Source: Hibiscus mutabilis
Lineage: Eukaryota > Streptophyta > Magnoliopsida > Malvales > Malvaceae
Reading direction: 5' to 3'
DNA: 64,000 nt
NCBI GenBank assembly: GCA_019671005.1
Contig: CM033745.1
Location: 32,453,526 to 32,517,525 of the forward strand
A model generated the notes under the pieces. That model saw only the letters and a program-made list of their open reading frames with translations, did no database searches and was not told the origin of the DNA. The position numbers and the translations under genes were made by a program. Numbering within the stretch: position 1 is the first letter of the stretch; each line of letters starts with the position of its first letter. Of the stretch, positions 45,301 to 55,480 are shown one piece after another.

Positions 45301-45715
45301 ATTCAGAATCTTCTAATGTTATGTTTTCTTACGTTTTAGTCTCTGAATGTTGTAAACGTAATTAAATGAGTTTGGGTGATCAAATCAAGTTGAAATCTGA
45401 CATGTGAGCATGAAACCTGATTAATTAAATTTTGGTAACTTTAATTTGGTAATTAGTCACTGTAAAATGTTGGTTTCGCAAATTGGTCCCTAAACTCGTA
45501 ACGAGATGATTGAATGTCAATTCGACGCCCGATCAAGTCGTAATTTCACACATTACCAGCATGTACATGTAAGATAATAATTATGCATCTAGAAAAGATA
45601 AAAATAAAAAAATACAAGCGTTGTTTATTGGATAAACCTTCTCGGTTTACTCTAATATTCCCCGTGTGACTCGTTCGGTTCGGTCTTGTGACTAGATCGG
45701 GCCGAGGGGGTTACA
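42375..45715 (+). repeat. Family B LTR 4
   Basis: TGTAACGCCCCG to GAGGGGGTTACA, 3,341 bp, preceded by AGTAGGGAAGAGT. The hairpin chain is at about 44115-44335 and the GTAYCGRTAC cluster at about 45075-45285. No primer site follows, so this is the outer 3' LTR of the array. Confidence 0.9.
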
Positions 45716-46487
45716 ATCCAATTAAGGAGAAAAGTCTAATATTAGACTTTGGGCAAATAGCTCCTTAAAGATTCAATATTTTGACCCTTTACAAAACAGT
45801 CACTAAGAACTTGGGAATTTTAGTAAAGAACCATACATTAGAGGAGAAGGACGAAGCTCACCTTTAATGTTGACTTCCCTCCTTAATTGTATTGGTTTAC
45901 ATGAGAGAACAAGATGAAAACTATAAGGTTTTGATAGGAAACAATTAAGAACTCATTTGACACTAAAAGATTGAGGAAATCAATAAGTTACCTGAACATT
46001 TTGAAGAAGAGAAGAGTGTTTGGCTTAAGAGAATTTGAGAGAAAATCTTTTAGATAAAAGTTAGTTACGTAAAGTTTGCTTAGGAAATTAAATTAATTTC
46101 CAAAATCTATTTATACTCTTCCCAAATATATTAAAATAGCCAATTAAGGAGAAAAGTCTAATATAGGCTTTGGGCAAATAGCTCCTTAAAGATTCAAAGT
46201 TTTGACCCTTTACAAAGCAGTCACTAAAAATAGTTTTCATTCTTTATATTTTGGTCACTAGCCAAAATGTCACATTTCTGAATTCCATTTTTCAAAATTG
46301 ACTTTACCAAAAATAGTCATTTATTAAATAATGTTTTTTAGATATTTTCCCAAATATTTTCTCACTCAAAAATATTTATTCTAATTTTAATCGTGAATCT
46401 GAGTTATAGTTTATTAGATCTTTAACTTGGTCCATCAGACCGTCTAATTAGCCTATAAATCACTATACTCAAAACCAAGGCGTTATA
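45716..46487 (-). repeat. C-type LTR fragment, rearranged
   Basis: On the minus strand it starts TATAACGCCTTGG at 46487 and follows the start of the C LTR for about 680 bp. At the B border 45718-45805 repeats 46142-46228 (CCAATTAAGGAGAAAAGTCT), so the edge is a duplication. It overlaps in content with 15345-15579, so it is not simply the missing start of that LTR. Confidence 0.7.
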
Positions 46488-47735
46488 GTTTATAGAGAGA
46501 GAAGGTGTGGAGAGAGAACAAAAATGAAAGAATGAAGAAAAAAAGGAATGGTTTATTTGAGAGGGGCTTTATATAGTGGTGCCTAAACACAGTGTTTTGG
46601 TGCAGGCTGGATCTCAGTATCCACGCCCTACTCTCAGGATTTAATGATTTTTGCCCCAAATTTTTTAATCATTTCAATTCGGTCACAATTTTTAATAAAA
46701 TCAAATTTGTGGTTTAATTTTCTTTCAATTTAGTCAAGTTTTTTAATTAAATTATTTAACTTAAATGCAATATGAATATTAATTAATGCATTTTTTTATT
46801 AAAAGCATATAATATTAATTGTTTGACTAATACACCTAGCTTAATTTAAGTTTAGTTTTAAAGCCTTAGTTTAGGTTTCTTTAATTATAACTTCAATAAT
46901 TGAAATGGGGTAGATAATTATAGAAAATTAATGACTATTTATTGAAAAAATTTCGAGTTTAAATTTAAATGGTATCCTAAAGCAATGAGATGTTATTCAA
47001 CATGAACTCTTAAATAGAATATTTAATATTCATTAAAACCCTAAAAAATTATTAAATTACTTAGATTAATAAATAGAGCCTTAATTAATTTAGGACTTTA
47101 AATAATTAGTATAATTAAGTGATGGGGAATATTATCTATAATTTTGAAGTTTAATTATGGATGCTGCTCAAAAGTAATTGAATGTTATCTCATATAAACT
47201 TTGAAATTAAATAATATTCATAGACAAATAACGCACAAACCAAATTAGATCCATTTTAGGATAGCACTTAAAATGAACTATATCATAATTAATCATGCGT
47301 AAAAAAAAACCTTTTATAAGTGGAATATATTTTTTGAAATATAAAAGGCAATGCCCTGAGTGTATAGGGGTGTTTCTAATTTAATATTCGAAACAAAAAT
47401 ATATTTACTTATAGAATGAACATTTCCATTTCGAATATAAAACCAACTAATAATAAATGATTAAATTAAATTCGAATTGTTATCTTAAAAAACCAAAATG
47501 CCATATAAAATTAAAGTTACCAATTTCGGGCGTTTGTGGGAGTGCTAACCATTCCCCAAACGTAATCGACTTTCGAATCCCCAATTTTTCAAAATGTGGT
47601 TATTTTAAGGTGTCTGGTCTACCAAAGTGGTCGATGTCGACTCCAAATCTTTCCAAAAAATAATTTTAAAAAAATCCTATCTTCAAAATTAAAATCGTCC
47701 AAGTTATTTTATAATTCATAAAATGGTTTCGCCAG
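46488..47735 (+). repeat. Tat/Ogre-like LTR remnant
   Basis: AT-rich, no coding sequence. The block at 47546-47645 (GAGTGCTAACCATTCCCCAA, GTAATCGACTTTCGAA, GTCGATGTCGACTCC) has the layout seen near the 3' end of Tat/Ogre LTRs, and a Tat-type primer site follows. CTTTATATAG at 46569-46578 is a possible TATA box on either strand. The 5' end is lost against the C fragment. Confidence 0.45.
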
Positions 47736-47737
47736 CT

Positions 47738-47757
47738 TGGTGACTTCGCAGGGGACC
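47738..47757 (+). other. Probable primer binding site of Tat/Ogre-like remnant
   Basis: TGGTGACTTCGCAGGGGACC resembles the TGGCGACTCCGCTGGGGA primer site of Ogre-type elements, reported as tRNA-Arg type. Three to four mismatches; identity is recalled, not checked. Confidence 0.4.
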
Positions 47758-48542
47758 ACTTTGTGAGTCACGCCTTAATTAATTTTGTGTGGCATTTTGG
47801 CATTTCGGAATGATAATTTGAATTTAATTTCTTCATTAATTATTGGATGGGTTTATAAGAAACATGGAAATATGTCTTTTATGTGGGTGATATAACTATC
47901 ATTCATGCATAAGCATTTTACCCGGGCTGTCCTTTAAATGGGAGCTAGACATTTTCTTACGTGAGGTTTTCCACCTCTCTGCGAAAATTTTGTCTTTCTT
48001 CCAGTACACCAATCTTATACACTGTGGGGTGTTCACCTCCACTATAAGGGAACACATACTCCCGAATCGATGTCTTGTTATCTTAGTAGACTGTTAAGGC
48101 TACCCAGAGTCTAAAACAAACTGCATTCTGTAAATCTAAGAGCCCACCCCACTAGAGCCATGCGAGAAACCTTAGAATTAGATAGTTTGTTGTTAAAGTT
48201 TCGTTCTTTTAAATACGCTTTTCTAGTTATTTCCTTTCCTGATATGAATTGTTTTATTGTAGCAATTTAATTTTTTGCTTATATAATTATTTTACCATAC
48301 TGACACAGTTTTTTATTTTCTCTATTATTTTTTTCTATATGTGTCATATCATTGCATCATTAGAGGTATCGATTCAAGGGTCAGTCAAGTAGACAACAAT
48401 CATAATGGTTGATGATCTGATAAACAAGAAGAAGACAACATGTTAGTGTGGACTTGGTCAGAAGAAACTCAATTCAAGAAAGGGGATACTATCCAGGGAA
48501 ATCATGTGTCAGGAATGCAATGCTATACTCTTATAAATTATA
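47758..48542 (+). other. Leader-like region after Tat/Ogre-type primer site
   Basis: No ORF. GTGAGTCACGCC directly after the primer site and the region 48000-48180 fit the long untranslated leader of Tat elements. The internal genes are missing; an unrelated LTR start follows at 48543. Confidence 0.35.
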
Positions 48543-49970
48543 TATAACACCCCAGAAAACGGGCTGGAAAATTTGGGTGAATTATCGGAATTGGATTAGA
48601 ACTTTGGGTTACATTTTAGCTAATTAATTGATTCCAAAAAATAATTTGGGTTGATTAAATTGGTTTCTGATAAATTTATCGTGGAAAATATTTTTGGAAA
48701 TATTTTAACAAGTTTGTCAAAGGACGAAATTGAGTTCGAATGATTTTAAATAGATCGATTTCAAATTAAATTAGATACTGACAATTTTGCAAAAGGTTGT
48801 AAAATATTAATAATGAAAATATTGTAAAAATGAATTAAAGTGCCAGTTTAATGAAATCATTAAATCAAATAAGGAAATATCTTTCCCTCCTATTTTTAAC
48901 AAAAAGAAGTTGACGGTTATAATTTTCTAAAAGATGAGGAAAAAATTTCTAAGTTTCTCTCATTTTCTTCCAAACAAAACTTAGGGATTTCTCGATTCCT
49001 TAATTATTTATACTACAATTTCATCTTCGATTATTTCTAAACAATTATGGATTAAGGATTTTGATTTCTACATCATCTTCTCAAATTTTCTTGTTGGAAA
49101 TCAAGAGGGAAGTTCATATTCAAGTTAGTTTTTCATCAAGCAATGTGAGAAATTGTTCTTTAATGATTTTCTACATGATTTTGATTTTAATCTATGATTT
49201 CTCTTTCTTTGGGATAATTAAAACAAAATTCTAATGGAATTATTGGATTTTAATGGATTTTCTCATATATCTTGGTTAGATTAAAGTAATCTAATGATTT
49301 CTATGGAGTTCTAATGTTTTGTGCATGGGTAATAATAATCTATAGTTGATTTTGTAATTTAATTTTCAAAATTAATCTAATTTGTTGAATTTAGATTTGA
49401 GTTCTTAGATGGAGTGATTAGTAGAATGGTTGATTAAATTATTGGACCATATATTAGGTTGCAAAATTTATATTCGATGAAATGTCCGATAAATGTTGTA
49501 TCGTAAAAAGAAAAGAAGGAGAAAAGAGTGACCCAAGCAGGGCATCATGTAAAACAGAGAAGTGGGCTGTTTATATTGTTTGCATTTATGAATAAATAAT
49601 TGGTGGATGTTAATAAAAAAAGAAGGAAAGATTAAAAAGGGAAACGGCAACAGTGGCATGATTTGGATTGCACCTGCTCCTACCTTTCATTTACGTGATT
49701 TGGATTGTAGCAGTGGCGCATGATAGCACGGTGGTGCTTACTAGGTAATTGGAGTGGACTCAGTGCACAAGAGGTGTCTATTGTTAACCATGACAATTAT
49801 CCTAGCGCAATGGTGCATGTGGCTTAGAGCACTGTGGTGCTTGTCTCTATCTTGGTGTTGTGAAACTTTTATGCACAGGACATTGCGGTGCTAAGTGGGT
49901 TGAACTGATTAAAGTGTTATGATGTTGCTTGTATTGTGCAGGCATAGCAGTGGTTTGTGTGTAGACAAAA
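48543..49970 (+). repeat. LTR-like block with Tekay-type start
   Basis: TATAACACCCCAGAAAACGG resembles the TGTAACRCCCC start of the B and C LTRs, with TG mutated. The following 1.1 kb is AT-rich with untranslated-leader character and no coding sequence. 49660-49970 contains a repeated GGTGCTT/GTGGTGC motif and leads to the gag start of element D. It may be the left part of an LTR whose right part is 55481-57920, split by D. Confidence 0.4.
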
Positions 49971-51070
49971 ATGGTGACAACGCAAAAGCGAGGAGTAAGT
50001 ACTGCTCCCAGGACTAGAACACACCCGGGCACAAGGACGTCGACACATGGTGGTGGTTTGATAGATCTTGGTCGATTTGAGGAGCTTGAAGCCGTAGTGG
50101 CATCCATAAGAGTCGTGGAGCCAAATGATCGACTCTAAGCAATTGAGGAAACTAACAAGAGTTGATCCAAGCTATCAAAGATTTTGGCAGTGAAGCTAAA
50201 GACGCGCTAAGTCACGTAAAGTTCAAGCTAGATGAGATCAAGGCTCAGTTTAATTTGATGCAGATAGATATGGGAAATTCAATGATAGCTTATAAGGTTC
50301 TGAGGACTAAGGTTCCTGAACCTAAACAATATAAAGGGAACAAAGATGCCAAGGAGCTCGAGAATTTCTTGTTTGACATCGAGCAATACTTCTGGGCTAC
50401 GTATACTGAAACAGATGAAGACAAGGTCCTGGCAGCCTCAATGTATTTGATGGGGGATGCCAAGTTGTGGTGGCGGTCTAAGTTCATTGATGGTGTTTGT
50501 TCCATCAAGATGTAGGAAGGGCTAAAGAAAGAGTTAATGAGCTCCCTCTTCCCTGGAATGTAGAGTATAATGCTCGGAAGAACCTAAGGGATTTGGCGCA
50601 TACGAGGACTATTTGAGATTATGTGAGGGAATTTGCTATATTGATGTTGGATATCAATGACATGTTTGAGAAAGACAAGATGTTCTTTTTCCTTGAGGGA
50701 TTGAAACCATGGGCTAGAGAATAGGTACAGAGACAGAGGGCTGAAGATGTAGTAGCCGCCGAATGCCTTACTTACTACAGTGACAATTCAACTAAACGTA
50801 AGGTCGTGGTATCTAGTGGAATGGTAACCCCGTGGGCAACGAGAATAAAGTGGCTAGGAGAGACAAGCCCTCCAATTGGGGAGCTAGGAAAAGGCTGTTA
50901 AATAGAGATCAAAGTCAAAACAGAGGGAATGAGGGCTATAGACAAGGTAACGGGTAAGGTCGTTTTACCCCAGGTTGCTTCCTTTGTAAGGGCCCTCATC
51001 GAGTGGTTGAGTGCCCACATAGGGGTTTGTTAAATATAGTGGAAGTTTCACATTTAGGGGGACCCAAGTA
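49971..51070 (+). pseudogene. gag of element D
   Basis: ATG at 49971 opens a short basic start (VTTQKRGVSTAPRTRTHPGT) that stops at about 50137. After a frameshift the segment 50162-50515 gives a charged helical stretch, then VPEPKQYKGNKDAKELENFL, FDIEQYF and MYLMGDAKLWWRSKF, a typical chromovirus gag. More stops follow, then WNVEYNARKNLRDL, FFFLEGLKPWARE and a zinc knuckle CFLCKGPHRVVECP near 50980-51020, whose CCHC residues are all present. Confidence 0.8.
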
Positions 51071-51127
51071 AATTCGTCTATAGAGAATAATGTTGCAGAA
51101 CCATCTTAAATAGGGTCCATTCATTTC

Positions 51128-51600
51128 TTGACGGTGTTGCAATCTCAGCTGAGTAGTTTTAAGAAAAAGACAAAGAGGGGCTTGATGTACGTAAATGCGA
51201 CAATAAATGGGAAGACATCATGGGCTCTTGTTGACACTAGAGCTACTAACACCTTCATTTCACCTACACAGGTAAAGAGATGTGTGTTGGCAGTGGCCAA
51301 AGTTGTGTGGCAAATGAAGGCAGTCATTTTGGTGGCTTCGTCTATTTGTGGGAGCTCCAAGAAAGTGATGATCAAGTTGGATCCATGGGAGGGGGTGTAG
51401 ATTTTACTGTCACACCCATGGATTATTTTGATGTAGTATTGGGTCTGGATTTTATGACATCGTCTCAGGCTATCCTTGTCTTTTTCAGAGGTTATTTGAT
51501 GTTCTTAGGGGATTGTCTGTGTGTAGCGCCTTCCACGATTGTCCCACAAGGTGGTAAGAAGATTTTATCGGTAATTTAATTTAAGAAAGGGGTAAACAAG
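51128..51600 (+). pseudogene. Aspartic protease of element D
   Basis: The open segment 51128-51400 reads GLMYVNATINGKTSWALVD then TRATNTFIS. The active site DSG/DTG is DTR, so the Gly next to the catalytic Asp is lost. The second half (FDVVLGLDFM) is in another frame at 51400-51579. It would cleave gag-pol. Confidence 0.75.
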
Positions 51601-51779
51601 GGAGAGCCTTATTTCCTAGTGTTGCTGATTTATAAAGAGGACTCGATTGTTGGGATGTTACCAAGAGGGATTTGGAAGTTATTAAAAGAGTATAGAGATG
51701 TCATGCCAGACTAGTTGCCCCAAGATCTGCCACCTTGAAGGTCTATGGAGCATGAGATTGAAATGATCTCTGGCACTAA

Positions 51780-52998
51780 ATCTCTTGCCAAGTTCCCTTA
51801 TCGCATATCCCTGCCTGAGTTATTTGAGTTGAGAAAATAGTTGAACGAACTACTTGAAGTTGGGTTTATTTGGCTGTCTATAGCGCCGTTTGGGGCGCCA
51901 GTGTTGTTTCAAAGGAAGCACGATGAGAGTCTAAGATTATGTGTAGACTATTACGCCTTAAGTAAAGTGACTATACGAAATAAGTATCCAATTCCTTTAA
52001 TTGTCGACTTGTTTGATCAGTTGAGTAATGCAAAATATTTCACCTAGTTGGATCCTAGATCGGGATATCATAAAGTGAGAATGGCTGAAGGGGATGAAGC
52101 GAAGACCACTTGTGTTACTCGATATGGAGAATTTGAGTTCCTTCTGATGCCATTTGGATTGACAATGTGCCGGCTACCTTTTGTACTCTAATAAATTAGG
52201 TGTTTCGTGACTATCTTGACAAGTTTGTGGTCATTTATCTGGATGACATTATGGTTTACAGCTCTTTCATGAGGGAGCACGAGGAACACCTACGATTGGT
52301 GATGGAAAGGCTCAGAGAAAATAAGCTCTTTGTAAAGAAAGAGAAGTGTGAGTTTTCTCAAGAACAAGTTCGATTCTTGGGTCATGCCATCGGGCGGGGT
52401 CATATTCGGATGGATGAGGAAAAGATAAAAATGATTCAAGACTGGCCAACTCCAAAAAATGTCAGTGAGCTTAGATCTTTTCTTGGCTTAGCTAATTATT
52501 ATAGAAGATTTGTGGAGGGCTACTTGTGAAGGACAGTGGTGCTACCGATTTATTGAAGAAAAGGGAAAAAAATATCTGGTCCAAGAAGTGCCAAGAAGGT
52601 TTTGAAAAGTTAAAATATGTGATGGTGAGTGATTGGGTTCTAGCATTGTCGGATATTGAGGGACCTCTAGAAGTAGAGATCGATACGTCAAATTATTCTA
52701 TAGAAGTGGTACTCATATAGAATGACCACTCAATAGCCTTTGAGAGTCGTAAGCTAAATGGGGCAGAGACGAGGTACACCACAAAAGAGAAGGAATTGCT
52801 GGCGGTATTTCATTATTTGAGGGCTTGGAGGCATTATTTGTTGGGATCAAAGTTCATTGTGAAAACGGATAATAAAGCTATTAGTCACTTTCTTACTCAA
52901 CCGAAATTAACAACAAGACAAGCTAGGTGGCAAGAGTTTCTAGTTAAATTTGACTTTGGGTTTGAGACAAAGCTGGAAAAAAAGAATTAGGTTGCAGA
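51780..52998 (+). pseudogene. Reverse transcriptase and RNase H of element D
   Basis: RT: ELLEVGFIWLSIAPFGAPVL, LRLCVDYYALSKVT, then a TAG at 52045, GEFEFLLMPFGLT, a frameshift near 52170, and VVIYLDDIMVYS (catalytic DD intact) in the open segment 52200-52529. LGLANYYRRFVEGY ends the RT connection. RNase H: EVEIDTSNYSIEVVLI, a stop at 52720, YTTKEKELLAVFHYLRAWRH, FIVKTDNKAISHFLTQP and the VADVLSRR end near 52990. Confidence 0.85.
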
Positions 52999-52999
52999 T

Positions 53000-54235
53000 G
53001 TGTTAAGCCGGAGGGCAGATTTGGCAGCTCTTAGAAGAATAGCTCTGATGTCTACTTGTAGGGTAACGAAAAATGTCCAAGAGTTGATAGTAGAGAATAC
53101 ACAAAAAGACCCACAGGCTGTTACGATCTTGGAGATGGTAAAGAATGGTCGGTCCAAAATGTTTTGGGTGGAAAATGGAGTGTTAATGACGAAAGGTCTA
53201 GGGATGTTTGTTCCACGAGCGGGGGACCTTATGCAGAAATTAATGCATGAATGTCATGATACGCCTTGGGTAGGTCACTAGGGTTGGTGTCGTACCTTTG
53301 CCTTGTTGGAATAGGGGTATTACTAGCCACATATGCGTCAGGATGTTATGGACTACACCAAGACGTGTCTCATCTGTCAGTAGGATAAGGTGGATCGCCA
53401 AAATACCATCGGGCTTCTAGAGCCCCTATCGATAGTGGTGAGACCATGGGAAAGTATTTCTCTTGATTTTATAATGAGTTTGCCTCGTGTGGGGGATCTC
53501 GGGCCAATATTGTGGTGGTGGACCGATTCTCTAAATATGCTACCTTTATTCTGACACCCAAATATTGTTCTACGGAAGAGACAACTCGATTGGTTTTCCG
53601 ATATGTGGTGAAGTATTGGGGTGTTCCGCAAAGTATAGTCAGTGATAGAGATGGACAGTTCACAAGTAACTTTTAGACAGAGTTGTTAAAGTTGTTGGGT
53701 TCTAAACTGAGTTTATCTTTGAGTTACCACCCTCAGACATATGGTCAGACAGAGCGATTTAATGGGTTGTCGAAAGAGTATATGTGGCATTTTATCAGGC
53801 TAACCAGAAAAATTGGCCTCCGTTGCTGGATATTGTACAACTTTGTTTTAATGCAAAAAAGAGTTCAGCTACTAATAAAAGTTCATTTGAAATTGTAATA
53901 GGTCAGCAGCCGCGATTACCTCACACTGCAATTGAGTCATATCGAGAGAAGTGTCCTAGGGCCTTTGATTTCACACATGAATGGCACCAAAATACTGATA
54001 TTTCCCGAGCTTACCTAGAGAAGGTAGTGAAACACATGAAGAAATGGGCTGATTGTTTTCAAAGAGATCAACAATTCAAAGTGGGTGACTTGGTACTAGT
54101 CAACCTAACGGCAGAGCAACTAAGATTCCTACGGATTAGAGATCATAGGTTGGTGCAGAAGTACGAAGGTCGTTGCAAACTGTAGCGAAGGTGGGGAACA
54201 ACTCCTACAAAATCAAGCGTCCCACATAGATGAAA
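53000..54235 (+). pseudogene. Integrase of element D
   Basis: The zinc domain is in 53220-53390 (HECHDTPWVGH, then a stop, and TCLICQ). The core has VVVDRFSKYATF, SIVSDRDGQFTS and YHPQTYGQTERFN, so D, D and E are all present, but frames change near 53500 and 53670 and stops interrupt it. The open segment 53784-54185 gives the C-terminal region (CFNAKKSSATNKSSFEIVIG, QQPRLPHT, QFKVGDLVLVNL). MKVHHVFHVSNLKPFH follows at 54230 in a third frame. Confidence 0.85.
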
Positions 54236-54238
54236 GTT

Positions 54239-54692
54239 CACCATGTGTTTCATGTAAGCAATTTGAAGCCATTTCATGTGGATCCTGTAGAAGAAAGTCA
54301 GGGGCAGACCAACAGAGGTCTATTTGTACCAAACCCCTGTCACAATAGAAAGTGTAGGAGATCCTTGTTGATCGATTCATTATCGTATCTAAGAAGAAGC
54401 CAGTCTGTAAATACTTAGTTAGATGGGAAGGCCTAGAACCTGAAGAGGCAAGCTGGGAGAGAGAGCACCATGTGTTTCATGTAAGCAATTTGAAGCCATT
54501 TCATGTGGATCCTGTAGAAGAAAGTCAGGGGCAGACCAACAGAGGTCTATTTGTACCAAACCCCTGTCACAATAGAAAGTGTAGGAGATCCTTGTTGATC
54601 GGTTCATTATCGTATCTAAGAAGAAGCCAGTCTGTAAATACTTAGTTAGATGGGAAGGCCTAGAACCTGCAGAGGCAAGCTGGGAGAGAGAG
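54239..54692 (+). repeat. 227-bp tandem duplication at end of D pol
   Basis: Copy 1 54239-54465, copy 2 54466-54692, both starting CACCATGTGTTTCATG. I see two base differences (GATCGA/GATCGG and CCTGAAG/CCTGCAG). Each copy spans the integrase end and most of the chromodomain. 227 is not a multiple of three. Confidence 0.92.
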
Positions 54693-54760
54693 CATGATTT
54701 GAAGGCTTTCAGGTGAAAGATCGAGGAGTTCCAGGTGATGCAGTTGATGAGGACGTCAAC
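54330..54760 (+). pseudogene. Chromodomain of element D, duplicated
   Basis: Two versions of the canonical form: VSKKKPVCKYLVRWEGLEPE with EASWERE, first ending abruptly in the duplication junction (EHHVFHV), second continuing to EHDLKAFR and KIEEFQ with a TGA between them. Aromatic residues Y and W of the methyl-lysine cage are visible, so this is closer to a classical chromodomain than that of B and C. Confidence 0.7.
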
Positions 54761-54961
54761 AAATTAGGTGGGGGAGGATGTTGTAGCCATCCCGAGTATA
54801 GGGCCACAACCAACTAGTTAAGAAGGTGTCCTCATTTTAGTCATTCCAATGTTTTAGGGAAAAGTGTTTTCTTTTGAAGTATTTTCATGGTTAGGGAAAT
54901 GTGTCCTAGTTTCATGCATTTTAACGTTTACTCAAGTTATTTCTATAAAGCTATTTTTGCA

Positions 54962-54971
54962 TATATATAAG
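54962..54971 (+). promoter_or_regulatory. TATA box of D LTR
   Basis: TATATATAAG, 180 bp into the LTR, a usual position for small chromovirus LTRs. Confidence 0.55.
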
Positions 54972-55105
54972 GGTTGGACAATCGGTAGAGTTTGGACTGA
55001 TCTACTAGTAAAGGTACGTATCCTACACACTATCGAGGTGGCCCCAACTGCCCTAGTCGATGACGTAGGTAAGTTTTCTTATGTAACCTGATACTTTTTC
55101 ATCTT

Positions 55106-55116
55106 AATAAAATAAA
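55106..55116 (+). terminator. Poly(A) signal of D LTR
   Basis: AATAAAATAAA about 135 bp after the TATA box, in a position to end the element transcript. Confidence 0.45.
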
Positions 55117-55140
55117 CCTTTTTTCTTTCCTACGGGGAAG

Positions 55141-55480
55141 CTGGGGGTCGACCGTGTGCATCTGTTATGCCCACGGTTTCGACTTGTTTTTTGAAGGATC
55201 TTATTGTGGCTCGAGACTAATGTGTTGCATGCTTATTTTGAGTAGATCTATCAAGAGAAAGGCTGACTTGATCGGGAAGATCCCTCTTCAAGTGTCGCAC
55301 GGCTTAGCGACCGAGTGAACTAAAGGCTAAGGACATGACACACATGGCGTTGTCTAGATGCTCAAATGTTAAGGGTTTGAATATTGTGGGGTATTTTAAG
55401 AAAGTGGTTACTTTAGTGTGGTCCAATTTATATTGACCCTTGCATTTTCTTGTGGAAGATGGCAAGTGTTTAGACGAATT
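55141..55480. other. Unassigned 340 bp
   Basis: No coding sequence or recognised repeat. It could be the right end of the D LTR or the C-type LTR beyond. Confidence 0.4.

Larger units (their letters stand above)
21630..45715 (+). mobile_element. Tandem array of family B Tekay/Del-like elements
   Basis: Four B LTRs alternate with three internal regions, all on the plus strand: LTR1 (15580-15710 plus 21635-24640), int1 (24641-29267), LTR2 (29268-32438), int2 (32439-37292), LTR3 (37293-40609), int3 (40610-42374), LTR4 (42375-45715). Inner LTRs are shared between neighbours: each is preceded by a 3' pol end with purine tract and followed by a primer site. LTR4 has no primer site after it. Int2 is nearly full length, int1 and int3 have deletions. 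This is the pattern left by unequal recombination between LTRs. Confidence 0.88.
49971..55140 (+). mobile_element. Degenerate chromovirus D with 3' LTR
   Basis: gag, PR, RT, RH, IN, chromodomain and LTR in that order on the plus strand, distinct from B and C. A short LTR follows the purine tract AGGTGGGGGAGGA at 54764-54777. No matching 5' LTR was found upstream, so the left end is missing or unrecognised. Gag and chromodomain style suggest a Galadriel- or Reina-type clade; this is not certain. Confidence 0.75.
54781..55140 (+). repeat. 3' LTR of element D (right end uncertain)
   Basis: TGTAGCCATCCCGAGTATAG follows the purine tract directly. A TATA box at 54962 and a double AATAAA at 55106 fit a short LTR of about 350 bp. 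The exact end cannot be set without the 5' LTR. Confidence 0.6.

Noticed and set aside
46560..46600. TATA box and CT-rich leader as a host gene promoter
   Set aside because: No coding sequence follows on either strand within 1 kb and the block lies next to LTR remnants; a retroelement promoter is more likely.
48000..48200. Possible tRNA or small RNA gene
   Set aside because: I could not form a cloverleaf or find A and B box promoter elements in order; no other RNA gene was seen in the window.
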